Source: Verrucomicrobiaceae bacterium UBA7681 (GTDB lineage: Bacteria > Verrucomicrobiota > Verrucomicrobiia > Verrucomicrobiales > Verrucomicrobiaceae). From it: a stretch of DNA of 64,000 nt. A model generated the notes under the pieces. It saw only the letters and a list, made by a program, of their open reading frames with translations. It did not search any database and was not told where the DNA came from. Of the stretch, positions 49,392 to 58,279 are shown piece by piece (within the stretch, counting starts at the first letter, position 1; every line of letters begins with the position of its first letter). The position numbers were made by a program, and so were the translations under genes. The DNA lies in contig DLGZ01000060.1 of NCBI GenBank assembly GCA_002482965.1, forward strand, positions 53,160 to 117,159, in the 5' to 3' direction.

Positions 49392-52300
49392 TCACTTCGG
49401 CAGCATCGTGAGATACTGCTCGTTCATCTGCTTCACTTTGGCGCGCATCGGATCGAGCTGCGGCTGGAGTTTGGCGAGTTCGGCGGTGGCTTCGGCGATG
49501 ATCTTGTCCTTCTCGGGGATTTCCTTGGTGGCGGCGGCGATGCTGGCCTCGGCGTCGGTCTTCTTCTTTTTGGCACCTTCGAAATCACCATTCGCCTTCG
49601 CGACTTCGGCCTTCTTGGCGTCGAGCACCTTCTGTTCAGCGTCCAGCTTGCCATGGGCGGCGGCGTAGGCCTGCTCCAGCGGTGGCAGGGCTGTCTTGGC
49701 GGCGGCGAGAGCGGCATTGATCGGCGCGATCTTGGCGGCGTAATCCGCTGCAATCGCAGCGGGCGCAGCCTGCTTGTCAGCGAGGGCCTTGGTCTGGGCT
49801 TCGATTTCCTTCTGAATGGCGTCACGCTGCGCACGCGGTGTGGCGGCTTGTTTCTCGACGGCGGCGAGTTCGTTTTTGGCCTGGGCAAGCTGCTGCTCAG
49901 CGGTCTTGATAGCGGCCAGCGCTTTGGTCACGTTCTGCGGATTGTTGGCGGCGTGTGCCACGTCTCGAGCTTTAGCAGCTACGGTCCGCGCATTCTTTTT
50001 CGCGCCTGCGTCGCCTTCAGCGGCCTTGATGGCATTGGCAATATCCGCCGCTGCTTTTTCAGCTTCCGCAACTTTCGCGGTGAGAGCGGGGTCTCCTGCC
50101 TTTGCGGCGAGTTCTTTTTTAGCAGCGGCCACGGCGTCAGCAGCGGGCTTCTGCTTGGAACGAGTGTCATTGAGGGCTTTTTCGGCGGCGGTCTGGGCTG
50201 CCGTAGCAACAGCCAGCACGGCCTCCGCGTCTTTGTCGGCCTTCGCTTTGTTGGCGAGGTCGGCGGTGGCGTCAGTGTGGGCTTTTTTGGCGGCAGCTAG
50301 AGCGGCGTCTTTCGGGGTCACGGCATTCTGCTTGGCCTTCACGGCTTTTTCGGGGCCGTCGAGCTTGGCATTCACTTCAGCGAGGCTCTTCTTCTTGCCT
50401 TCGATGAGCTTGGCAATGTCATCCGCAGCTTTTTTAACGGCGGCGATGCTTTCGTCCTTTGCTTTCGCCGCGGCGGCAAGTTCAGCCTCCTTGGTGGTGG
50501 CGATGGCCTTCTGCTCTTTCACCTTGGCGGCGGCAGCGGCATCGGCGTCGCGCGTAGGCTTGATGGCAGTTTCGAGTCCAACCTGCTCGCCCTGAGCTTT
50601 CTTCAGCACGGCTTCCAGTCCGGGCTGGGCGGCGGTGGATTCAGCGATGGCTTTTTTGGAATCTTCAATGCGCGCTGCGGCAGAAATCTTGGCGGCTTCG
50701 GCGTCTTTTTTGGCTTCGGTGAAATCGGTGAAGTCACCTTCGAGCTTCGCGAGTTTTTCCTTCTCGACGAGCACGCCGGTGTTGAACTGCGCGGCCTTGA
50801 GTTCGGTGGGCACTTTTTGCAGGATGCCGATTTCATTGCTCGCGGATTTCGCGGCAGTTTGTGCGTTGGCGAGATTGGTCTTGCCAGTGACGGCATTGGA
50901 TTCTGAATTCTTGATGCGATCCGGACCGGCTTTGACAATCGCGGGCAGTTTCGGCAGCTCGGCCTTCTTTGCTGCGATGCCATCGAAGGTGGCTTTGATC
51001 TTGACGTCGGTCTCCGTGATCAACTTGTCGAGGTCGGTCGGAGCAGCCGGTGCCGCACCCAGTTCAGCCTTCGCTTTCGTAAGGGCTGCGGTAAGTTGAT
51101 CGGCCTTGGCTTTGGAGGGGGCAATCTTCTGCTGCTCGGCTTTGGCAGCGGCCAGCTTGGCTTCGCTGTCTTTGACCTTGGCGGTGAGGGCCGCGTCACC
51201 GGCTTTGGCGGCGAGCTCTTTTTTGGCGGCTTCGAGAGCGGCGCTGGTGTCGGCCACGGTTTTGTCAGCGGTGGCCAGTTTGGCGGCCTCGGCGGCGATA
51301 GGTGCGAGTTCCTTTTCCTGCGCGGCGATCTTGGCGGACTTTTCAGCGAAGGCCTTGATGGCGGCCGTGCGTGCGGCTTTGTCCTGCTCGCCTTTGGTGC
51401 GGGCGGCTTTGAGTGCGGCAAGAGCCTTTTCATCATTGGCGATTTCGCCGGGGAGATTCTTGCTGCGCGCCTCATTGGCGGAGACTTCGGCGCGAACTTT
51501 GGCCAGTGCTTCATCGCGTGCTTTGGCATCGGCCTCGGCGGATTTGATGGCTGCCTGCAGCGTCGGGAGCTTGGTGGTGAGTTCGGCCAGACGCTGCTCG
51601 GTCTGCACGATGCGCTGGGCGATCAGTGAAGGATTGCTGGTATAACGGCCAGACTCATTGAGCGCCGTGGCGCCAAAGGTCCACTGAATGATTTCACCGC
51701 GCCAGTTGGCAGAGATGGCAGACTTGGAATCGAAAAGCGCGATCACTTTGGTGACGAGATCGCCCTGACTTGGAGATTCACCGAGTTTGTTGCCGTTGAT
51801 GTCCCAGACGCGGACAAGTCCGTCGTTGCCAGAGGAAACGATCTTGCCATCGGGCGTGAAGGAGACGGACTGCACGCCACCACCGTGAGCGGCCCAGTTC
51901 TTGACCTGCTTGCCTTCGTTCATTTCCCAGGTGCTGATCGTGCCGTCCATGGAGCAGGAGGCGAGGATATTTGAGTCGGCGCGCCAGGCGACGTCCACGC
52001 AGGAGGCCTTATGCTGGCCGAGGGGGTAGAATTCACCGCCGGTGGCGGCTTCCCAGACGTTGACGTTGCCGTTGCGGTCGCTGGTGGCGAGCAGCACGCC
52101 ATCGGGGCTGAATGCGGTGCTCATGACCCATTCGGTGTGCTTGTTGATGACATACTCCTCCTCGCCGTTGGAGGTTTTGTACGCTTTGACTTTTTTCGAG
52201 GGGCTGCCGATGACGATCAATTTGTGATCCGGGCTGATGTCGGCGGACATGACCTGATCGAACTCCTTGCCGACTTCGGTGATGCGTTTGCCAGTTTTGA

Positions 52301-53018
52301 CATCCCACACAATGGCGTGACCGTTTTTGCCGGCACGACCGCCGCCCATGATGAGCAGTGAGCCGTTGCGGCTGAAGCTCAGGCTGCGCGCATAACCTTC
52401 GGTATAAGGGAAGATGCCGACGAGCTGCTTGGTGTCGGTGTCGTAGAGCAGGATCTGCTTCGGCGCAGCAAGCGCCATCAGGGAGGTCCACGGGCTGGCG
52501 GCCATCGCCGTGACGGCGGTGGTGCGCTGGGTGACGACGACGGGCTCAAGCAGCACGTGCTCGGGCTTGGCGATGGGACCTTCGGGTTTGCCGCCGGTGA
52601 CGGCGACTGCCATGTCAACCTTCGGCTTGGCGGATTTTTTGGCGATGCTCGATTTGGTGTCGAGGATGCCGCCTTTGATCCAGGCGGCGATGAGATCGAG
52701 ATCCTTCTGCCCCAGTGGCGCACCTTCCGGCGGCATGAAGGGTTCTTCCTTTTTCGCGCAGGTGCTCCAGATGCGGCTGCTGTCCGCGTTGCCGGCATCC
52801 ACGACGGAGCCACCGCCGCCACCGACCATGAGGGCGCCGAAACTGGTCAGATCGAGATCACCCTTCTTTTTATCGGGATTATGGCAGGAGAAGCATTTGT
52901 TCTCCAGCAGCGGGCGAATGTGATCCTGATAGGTGATTTTTTCGGCAGAATCCTGGGCACGAAGGGACGCTGCGGCAAAGGCCGCACAGGTCAGCAAAAG
53001 GGTGGTTTTGGGCATCAT
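49392..53018 (-). CDS. Large secreted cytochrome c-WD40-coiled-coil protein
   Basis: A 1,208-residue protein. The signal peptide (about 1-21, TTLLLTCAAFAAASLRA) precedes a PSC-type cytochrome c domain: CFSCH (42-46) binds heme and MPPEG (95-99) supplies a likely axial Met. A WD40 propeller follows (about 165-470, with blades such as VNVWEAATGGEF and VRVWDINGNKLGES). About 700 residues (485-1205) are an Ala/Lys/Glu-rich coiled coil with internal repeats: AAKKELAAKAGD occurs twice, followed by related AALTAKVKDSEAKL/PALTAKVAEAEKAA segments. Heme, propeller and rod in one exported protein suggest a surface or periplasmic electron-transfer scaffold; the partner is unknown. Confidence 0.85.
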   Translation of the reverse strand: MMPKTTLLLTCAAFAAASLRAQDSAEKITYQDHIRPLLENKCFSCHNPDKKKGDLDLTSFGALMVGGGGGSVVDAGNADSSRIWSTCAKKEEPFMPPEGAPLGQKDLDLIAAWIKGGILDTKSSIAKKSAKPKVDMAVAVTGGKPEGPIAKPEHVLLEPVVVTQRTTAVTAMAASPWTSLMALAAPKQILLYDTDTKQLVGIFPYTEGYARSLSFSRNGSLLIMGGGRAGKNGHAIVWDVKTGKRITEVGKEFDQVMSADISPDHKLIVIGSPSKKVKAYKTSNGEEEYVINKHTEWVMSTAFSPDGVLLATSDRNGNVNVWEAATGGEFYPLGQHKASCVDVAWRADSNILASCSMDGTISTWEMNEGKQVKNWAAHGGGVQSVSFTPDGKIVSSGNDGLVRVWDINGNKLGESPSQGDLVTKVIALFDSKSAISANWRGEIIQWTFGATALNESGRYTSNPSLIAQRIVQTEQRLAELTTKLPTLQAAIKSAEADAKARDEALAKVRAEVSANEARSKNLPGEIANDEKALAALKAARTKGEQDKAARTAAIKAFAEKSAKIAAQEKELAPIAAEAAKLATADKTVADTSAALEAAKKELAAKAGDAALTAKVKDSEAKLAAAKAEQQKIAPSKAKADQLTAALTKAKAELGAAPAAPTDLDKLITETDVKIKATFDGIAAKKAELPKLPAIVKAGPDRIKNSESNAVTGKTNLANAQTAAKSASNEIGILQKVPTELKAAQFNTGVLVEKEKLAKLEGDFTDFTEAKKDAEAAKISAAARIEDSKKAIAESTAAQPGLEAVLKKAQGEQVGLETAIKPTRDADAAAAAKVKEQKAIATTKEAELAAAAKAKDESIAAVKKAADDIAKLIEGKKKSLAEVNAKLDGPEKAVKAKQNAVTPKDAALAAAKKAHTDATADLANKAKADKDAEAVLAVATAAQTAAEKALNDTRSKQKPAADAVAAAKKELAAKAGDPALTAKVAEAEKAAADIANAIKAAEGDAGAKKNARTVAAKARDVAHAANNPQNVTKALAAIKTAEQQLAQAKNELAAVEKQAATPRAQRDAIQKEIEAQTKALADKQAAPAAIAADYAAKIAPINAALAAAKTALPPLEQAYAAAHGKLDAEQKVLDAKKAEVAKANGDFEGAKKKKTDAEASIAAATKEIPEKDKIIAEATAELAKLQPQLDPMRAKVKQMNEQYLTMLPK

Positions 53019-53223
53019 AGAAGGGGACTCTCACAATTACGCACATGGAAGCCGAAGCCTTTCGTCAGAGGGGCGACAGTCAAGAAATGGGTCAAGTGGG
53101 GCAATTTTGACGTTCCATGTGTCTGGAGGGCGAAGCCTGAGCTAAAGGTATGCTTAGCGTGACGGGGGAGGATACTTATGACTGGGCAGTTTCCAAGTCG
53201 TGTGAGCGTGCTTCCTTTGCGGG

Positions 53224-53601
53224 ATGATAATTAACGAGAGCCAGCCAGTCACCCTCTTGAAGCCGCTGTTATACGCAGTGGCCATTTTGATGGCTGGGCT
53301 TTTATTGCCTTTTGTCTGGCTGCGGGAGGCTCCGCAATTTTGGACGAATGCTGGAGGATACCCTCTCTGGCTGCGCGATTTGGTGCTGGTGGCTTATTCT
53401 CCCCTGCTGTTGATCTATGTGGGATTGCTGGGTTTCCTGAGCTGGCTTTGGATTTTCCGGCCTTCACGTTTCGCCAGGTTGTTTTGTGTGGAGGCCTTGG
53501 TGCTTTTATTTTTGTGGGCGGTTGTTGCCCTTGTCGCAACGCTGATGCTTGCCAACAACATCGCCAATCTCATCGATGGGCGTCCTCTCCATGATCATTA
53601 G
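53224..53601 (+). CDS. Small three-helix membrane protein
   Basis: A 125-residue protein with three probable membrane helices (about 11-32, 50-77, 84-112) and a short polar C-terminus. No domain recognised. It lies between two convergent/divergent leftward genes. The ATG has no SD. Hydrophobic pattern and codon use support a real gene; its role is unknown. Confidence 0.6.
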   Translation: MIINESQPVTLLKPLLYAVAILMAGLLLPFVWLREAPQFWTNAGGYPLWLRDLVLVAYSPLLLIYVGLLGFLSWLWIFRPSRFARLFCVEALVLLFLWAVVALVATLMLANNIANLIDGRPLHDH

Positions 53602-53638
53602 ACCTGGGTGAGCGAATCATGCCGATGGGATGGTTCGG

Positions 53639-54811
53639 CTATTTCCCCAGCTTGTAGATCGCACCATTCCAGTCGAGCACGAGCATCTCGCCAGCTGCGT
53701 TGGCGCAGAAGGCGGTGGGCTTGACCAGCACAGTGGGCTTCTTCTTGGCGTCGGCAGCGGGTGTTTGCGGGCTGGTGTAGAGCAGATCGTTGCTCAGTTC
53801 CTTGCCAGCGTCGTCGGTCTTGAGCGCCCAGACTTTGCCGAGAATGAAGTCGCCATAGACGTAGGCGCCTTGCAGTTCGGACAGTGACTTGCCGGTGTAA
53901 ACGATGCCACCGGTGATGCTGAGGCCGTCGGCGTGGGTGTAGGCGTGGATGGGTTCGATGAACTTGGCGTCTGCGGGCGGCGTGTCGGTGTTCAGAGGGA
54001 AGGCAGCGGGGCCTTCGCGGAAGTTCCAGCCGTAGTTGCCGCCGTTGGTGATCCAGTTGATCTCTTCCCAGATGTCCTGGCCGACGTCGGCGCACCAGAG
54101 GTGGCCTTTGGCGTCAAAGCTCAGGCCCCAGGGGTTGCGGATGCCGTTGGCGTAGATCTGTGGCAGGGCGTTGACGCCGCTGGCAAAGGGATTGTCGGCG
54201 GGAATGCCGTAGGCCTTGGCGTAATCGCGATTGTTGACGTCGATGCGCAGGATCTTGCCGTAGAGCGTGGCATTAAGCTGGGACATCTTCAGTTCGCCGT
54301 TGCGCTTCGAGTTGTCGCCCACGCCGATGTAGAGGAAGCCGTCGGGGCCGAAAAGGATGTTGCCGCCATGGTGGTTCCAGTTCACCAGCGGGATCTCCAG
54401 CAGCGAGCGCTCGGTGCTTTCATCCGCCTTGTCGCCATTGGCCTTCATCTCAGAGATGACGAGGCGCTTCGGCTTCTGCAGCGTGTAGCAGAGGTAGAAA
54501 AGGCCGTTGTCCTTGAACTTCGGGTGGAAGGCCAGGCCGTTGAGACCTTCCTCAAAAAAGCCATCCTTTGCCTCCATGCCGCGCGGGGAAAGATCCAGGA
54601 AGGTCTTCGCCTCCGCACCCTGCTCATCCTTCGGCAGGATCAAAATCTGCCCGCGCTGCAGCGCCAGAAACTCACGACCACTGCCATCCTCCGGGATCAC
54701 CACCGCGATGGGGCGCTCCGTGGGGAGCTTTTCATAAACACGGGTCAGCTTGTGAGTGTCAGCAGCAAAAGCAGCCGAAGTGAGGAAGGCGAGACAGAGA
54801 AGGGAGCGCAT
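53639..54811 (-). CDS. Secreted PQQ-dependent sugar dehydrogenase-like protein
   Basis: A 390-residue protein with a signal peptide (MRSLLCLAFLTSAAFA) and a six-bladed glucose/sorbosone dehydrogenase (GSDH) domain: GFFEEGLNGLAFHPKF, WNHHGGNILFGPDGFLYIGV (the conserved HHGG), YGKILRI, NGIRNPWGLSFDA and HADGLSITGG. Family members use PQQ and Ca2+ to oxidise sugars in the periplasm; whether this one has the activity is not proven by sequence. It is followed (leftward) by the small membrane-protein gene on the opposite strand. Confidence 0.85.
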   Translation of the reverse strand: MRSLLCLAFLTSAAFAADTHKLTRVYEKLPTERPIAVVIPEDGSGREFLALQRGQILILPKDEQGAEAKTFLDLSPRGMEAKDGFFEEGLNGLAFHPKFKDNGLFYLCYTLQKPKRLVISEMKANGDKADESTERSLLEIPLVNWNHHGGNILFGPDGFLYIGVGDNSKRNGELKMSQLNATLYGKILRIDVNNRDYAKAYGIPADNPFASGVNALPQIYANGIRNPWGLSFDAKGHLWCADVGQDIWEEINWITNGGNYGWNFREGPAAFPLNTDTPPADAKFIEPIHAYTHADGLSITGGIVYTGKSLSELQGAYVYGDFILGKVWALKTDDAGKELSNDLLYTSPQTPAADAKKKPTVLVKPTAFCANAAGEMLVLDWNGAIYKLGK

Positions 54812-54902
54812 AGGTTCGAGATAGTCAGTCTATGCGGGCCGAGTCTTGCAGGGCAATGAAGATTTTTTCGCGGGGGAGGCTGCTGGTAAGAGCCTCTTCC
54901 GC

Positions 54903-55211
54903 CTAATTCGGAACCCTCTCGCGCCAGTAATCGGGTTCACGGCTTGTGTGAGCGATGGCGACGATGTGAATGCTGCCGTCGGCTTCGTCATGCCAATAGA
55001 CGACATGGTAAGGGAAACGCTCGACGCGTACCTTGCGGGCGTCCCGGCGAAATTTTCGATAACGAAAGGGATCACTGCTTGCACCGGCGACGGCGGTCTC
55101 GACCTCTTTGAGGAAGCGCTCACCCAGCTCCCGTCCGCCACGTTTGGCGAGGTAAAGGGCGGAGCAGTTCAGCTCACACTTCGCTTCGTCGTCCCAGGTG
55201 ATTGGAGTCAT
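54903..55211 (-). CDS. RelE/ParE-type toxin
   Basis: A 102-residue protein with the compact RelE/ParE fold pattern: an N-terminal helix with KRGGRELGERFLKEVE, then KFRRDARKVRVERFPYHVVY and HTSREPDYWRER. Family toxins cut mRNA on the ribosome (RelE) or poison gyrase (ParE); the KVRVxRFPYHVVY pattern favours a ParE-like protein, but the target is not decided. It starts 15 bp after its cognate antitoxin gene. Confidence 0.85.
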   Translation of the reverse strand: MTPITWDDEAKCELNCSALYLAKRGGRELGERFLKEVETAVAGASSDPFRYRKFRRDARKVRVERFPYHVVYWHDEADGSIHIVAIAHTSREPDYWRERVPN

Positions 55212-55226
55212 TCGCGGGCTGCGGCG

Positions 55227-55463
55227 TTAAAGCTGCGCCAGCAATTGGCGGGCCTCGCTCATGACTTCCGCGTGCGGGATGCGCCGGCTGGTGCCGCTGC
55301 GTGCTGCTTCTATACGGCGGTCAATCTCGGCACACCACGCGGGGCTGAGTTCAGCATCGTCAGCTGCATCCACACTTTCAATGAGACGGGCGGCTATGCG
55401 GGAGCGATCTTCCACAGGCAGGAGCAGCGCGTTTTGCAGGACGGTCTCAAAGGCGGCAGTCAT
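55227..55463 (-). CDS. Addiction-module antitoxin
   Basis: A 78-residue protein (MTAAFETVLQNALLLPVEDR, then ELSPAWCAEIDRRIEAARSG and a basic/Ile-Pro C-terminus) of the small antitoxin type paired with ParE/RelE toxins. The helical N-terminal half with LPVEDRSRIAARL fits the addiction-module component family. It precedes the toxin, as expected. Its start codon lies 6 bases from a -10 box, implying a leaderless mRNA. Confidence 0.8.
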   Translation of the reverse strand: MTAAFETVLQNALLLPVEDRSRIAARLIESVDAADDAELSPAWCAEIDRRIEAARSGTSRRIPHAEVMSEARQLLAQL

Positions 55464-55469
55464 GAAATG

Positions 55470-55498
55470 AGGATAATGGGAGACAGATGCGCGGTCAA
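55470..55498 (-). promoter_or_regulatory. Promoter of the toxin-antitoxin operon (leaderless geometry)
   Basis: On the minus strand, TTGACC (55498-55493) and TATCCT (55475-55470) are spaced by 17 bp. Transcription would start at about the A of the antitoxin ATG (55463), leaving no leader. A second, similar promoter for proS is only about 50 bp away in the other direction. Confidence 0.6.
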
Positions 55499-55547
55499 GA
55501 GCTCTCCAGACTCTCCTGTATGTGCTCGATGTCAGGCCAGCCGATCA

Positions 55548-55575
55548 TTGACCGCCTGCCGAATGCTTCTATCCT
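55548..55575 (+). promoter_or_regulatory. Promoter of proS
   Basis: TTGACC (55548-55553) and TATCCT (55570-55575) with a 16-bp spacer, the same hexamers as in the divergent toxin-antitoxin promoter. The start near 55582 gives an 11-nt leader before ATG 55593. Confidence 0.6.
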
Positions 55576-55592
55576 GCGCGTCCCTAATAACC

Positions 55593-57107
55593 ATGAGCAC
55601 CGCCACCGCCATCACCCCCACACGCGCCCAAGATTTTCCCGAATGGTACCAGCAGGTCGTTCGTGCCGCCGACATGGCGGAGAACTCCGAGGTCCGCGGC
55701 TGCATGGTGATCAAGCCCTGGGGCTACGGCCTGTGGGAAAACATCCAGCGTCAGCTCGATGTGAAATTCAAGGAAACCGGCCATGTGAACGCCTATTTCC
55801 CGCTGCTGATCCCTCTGAGCTACCTCGAAAAGGAAGCGCAGCATGCCGAAGGCTTCGCTACCGAGTGCGCCGTGGTCACACACCATCGCCTAGAGGCGCA
55901 GAAGCAGCCTGACGGCACCGTTAAGATGATTCCAACCGGCGAACTCGCCGAGCCCTTCGTCATCCGCCCAACTTCCGAAACGATCATCGGTGCCGCTTTC
56001 GCCCGCTGGGTGGAAAGTTACCGAGACCTGCCGCTGCTCATCAATCAGTGGTGCAACGTCATGCGCTGGGAGATGCGCCCGCGCCTGTTCCTGCGCACCG
56101 CCGAGTTCCTCTGGCAGGAAGGTCACACCGCGCATGAAACCGCCGAGGAGGCCATCGCAGAAACCCGCACCATGCACAAAGTGTATGAGGACTTCATGCG
56201 CGACCACCTCGCCATTCCGGTGATCCCTGGCGAGAAGACCGAACGCGAGCGTTTCCCCGGTGCCGTGCAGACCTTCACCGTCGAAGCGATGGTGCAGGAC
56301 AAAAAAGCCATCCAGGCCGGCACGTCCCACTATCTCGGTCAAAACTTCGCCAAGGCTGCGAACATTCAGTTCCTGGGCCGTGACAACACGCGTCAGCTGG
56401 CCCACACCACGAGCTGGGGTGTCAGCACCCGCATGATCGGCACGGTCATCATGGCCCATGGCGATGACGACGGCGTGATCATTCCGCCACGTGTGGCACC
56501 GAATCAGATCGTCATCCTGCCTGTCACGCCGAAGGCGGACACTCGCGATGAAGTCATTGCCGCGTGCGAAGCTCTGGCCCAGACGCTACGTTTGCAAATC
56601 TTTGCCGGCGAGCCACTGCGCGTGCACGTGGATAAGCGCGACCTCCAGGGCGGTGCGAAGAACTGGGAATGGATCAAAAAGGGCGTGCCGATGCGCCTCG
56701 AAATGGGGCCGCGTGACATCACCAGCCGCAGCGTGGCCGTTTGCCGTCGCGATCAGGGACCGAAGGCCAAAGAGTTTGTGCCGAAGGAAGAATTCCTCCA
56801 GTCCGTGACCGAGCGCCTGCAGGAGATTCAGGATGCGTTGCTCGCACGTGCCACGGAACTGCGTGATGCGAACATGAAGAAGCTCGAAACGCTCGAAGAG
56901 TTCAAAGCCTTCTTTGCCGACGACTCCGAAGGCGGCTTTGCCATGATGCATTGGGCTGGCAGCAGCGATGATGAGGACACCCTCAGCAAAGACCTGAAGG
57001 TCACCATCCGCTGCATCCCCCACGGCGATCAGTTTGCCGAGGAGGGCAAATGCTTCCTCACTGGCAAGCCGAGCTCACGCCGCGTGGTGTTTGCGCGGAG
57101 CTATTGA
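55593..57107 (+). CDS. proS: Prolyl-tRNA synthetase, archaeal/eukaryotic type
   Basis: A 504-residue ProRS of the type without the bacterial INS editing domain, with class II motifs (RPTSETIIGAAFARW, LLINQWCNVMRWEMRPRLFL, RTAEFLWQEGHTAH), the anticodon-binding domain, and the extra C-terminal domain ending RVVFARSY with the characteristic terminal Tyr. In the zinc-binding tail, GKCFLTGK keeps only one of the usual cysteine pair, so the zinc site is probably lost. The open frame upstream of the ATG has no ProRS-like sequence. It is divergent from the toxin-antitoxin operon. Confidence 0.95.
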   Translation: MSTATAITPTRAQDFPEWYQQVVRAADMAENSEVRGCMVIKPWGYGLWENIQRQLDVKFKETGHVNAYFPLLIPLSYLEKEAQHAEGFATECAVVTHHRLEAQKQPDGTVKMIPTGELAEPFVIRPTSETIIGAAFARWVESYRDLPLLINQWCNVMRWEMRPRLFLRTAEFLWQEGHTAHETAEEAIAETRTMHKVYEDFMRDHLAIPVIPGEKTERERFPGAVQTFTVEAMVQDKKAIQAGTSHYLGQNFAKAANIQFLGRDNTRQLAHTTSWGVSTRMIGTVIMAHGDDDGVIIPPRVAPNQIVILPVTPKADTRDEVIAACEALAQTLRLQIFAGEPLRVHVDKRDLQGGAKNWEWIKKGVPMRLEMGPRDITSRSVAVCRRDQGPKAKEFVPKEEFLQSVTERLQEIQDALLARATELRDANMKKLETLEEFKAFFADDSEGGFAMMHWAGSSDDEDTLSKDLKVTIRCIPHGDQFAEEGKCFLTGKPSSRRVVFARSY

Positions 57108-57305
57108 GGTGTTGATCATGCTTAACGCTGCGCCATAAGCGCGGCTGTAGGACGGGTGTGGCGACAGCCCGCCCGCACATGAGCGTGCTGCAAACTCTAG
57201 GGCGTACGAACGTCCTGTCAGTCGGGCGGTTTGGCGGAGAGTGCTGTGAGGCGTGGGACGGATCTGCGCGCCAAACACACCCAACCTACGACAGGAGGTG
57301 GTGAA

Positions 57306-58193
57306 TCAGCGCAGCACCTCGCCCTTCGTCACGTCTCCCGGCACATCCAGCAGCATGATCTGATTGATCGTCTTGAACTGGGTGTGGTCGGCTACTTCCC
57401 AGACGATTTTCTTGTCACGAGTGACTTCGATGACCTGGGCTTGCTCGCCGATGTGTCCGTGGCCGAGATAGACGCAGAAGACAGTATTGCCGTTCGGCAG
57501 GCGCTGGCAGCCGGCCATGAGGCGCAGGGTGTAGCCGGGGATGTCGTTTTCAGCGAGCTCCCAGACGATGTTTTCCTTAGCGTCGAGTTCGCGCACCTGA
57601 TGGCCGTCGCCGCAGGTGATGAGCAGGTGGCCTTCGGGAAGCGGCACAACTTCATGCGGATCTCCCGGCACCTTGATCTGGCGCAGCACTTTGCCATCGC
57701 CATCGAGTTCGACGATTTTGCCTTCGCCCTTGAAGCAGACGAGGTAGTGGCCGTTGGCGAGTTTGCGCGTGCCGCGAAACTGGTTGTGCAGTTTGATCTC
57801 AGGAGCCGCAGTCAGCTTGATCTCCTTGGCGATCTTGCCAGCGCGATCGACTTCGATGATGCGGCTGGTGCCACACTCCACGATCATCACGTTGCCGTCT
57901 GGCAGCGGCTGGCAGGAATGCACTTCGACTTTCACATCCGTCGGCGCTTTGTACTCCCATACGACTTTCTTGTCTGGCGTCACTTCCAGGGCACCACTGA
58001 CAAAGCAGAAGAGATAGTTTCCATTGGGCAGCTTCCAGCAGTCCTGCGGGCTTTTGCAGTCCCACAGCCATTCGATTTTGCCTTCGGCAGAGACCACGCA
58101 AACCTTCCCACCGCCGTAATCGCAGCAAAGGAACGGATGGGCCGCAGAGGCGGTGGAGGCGAGGGCGAAGAGGACGGCGAGGAGTCGGAGCAT
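57306..58193 (-). CDS. Secreted propeller protein with PQQ-like repeats
   Basis: A 295-residue protein with a signal peptide (MLRLLAVLFALASTASA). It has six or so repeated blades of the pattern LPNGNYLFCF...VVWEY, PDGNVMIVECGTSRIIEVDR, LANGHYLVCFKGEGKIVELD, PEGHLLITCGDGHQVRELDA and LPNGNTVFCVYLG. These are PQQ-type propeller repeats without obvious cofactor ligands. Such exported propellers are numerous in Verrucomicrobia. It ends 87 bp before rex on the same strand, possibly cotranscribed. Confidence 0.7.
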   Translation of the reverse strand: MLRLLAVLFALASTASAAHPFLCCDYGGGKVCVVSAEGKIEWLWDCKSPQDCWKLPNGNYLFCFVSGALEVTPDKKVVWEYKAPTDVKVEVHSCQPLPDGNVMIVECGTSRIIEVDRAGKIAKEIKLTAAPEIKLHNQFRGTRKLANGHYLVCFKGEGKIVELDGDGKVLRQIKVPGDPHEVVPLPEGHLLITCGDGHQVRELDAKENIVWELAENDIPGYTLRLMAGCQRLPNGNTVFCVYLGHGHIGEQAQVIEVTRDKKIVWEVADHTQFKTINQIMLLDVPGDVTKGEVLR

Positions 58194-58279
58194 GGGAAGG
58201 GTCGGATGGTGAGTCCGACATCAACGCATGCAGCAGCGCGTTTGCTTCAACTCATTCGCAGCGGCAGCACGCCCAACAA

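Noticed and set aside
54846..55592. N-terminal extension of proS in the same frame
   Set aside because: It overlaps the toxin-antitoxin genes, lies upstream of the promoter at 55548 and has no ProRS-like sequence.
57143..57300. Inverted repeat in the proS-propeller spacer
   Set aside because: The arms are poorly matched; it resembles other intergenic repeats but I could not define its ends.
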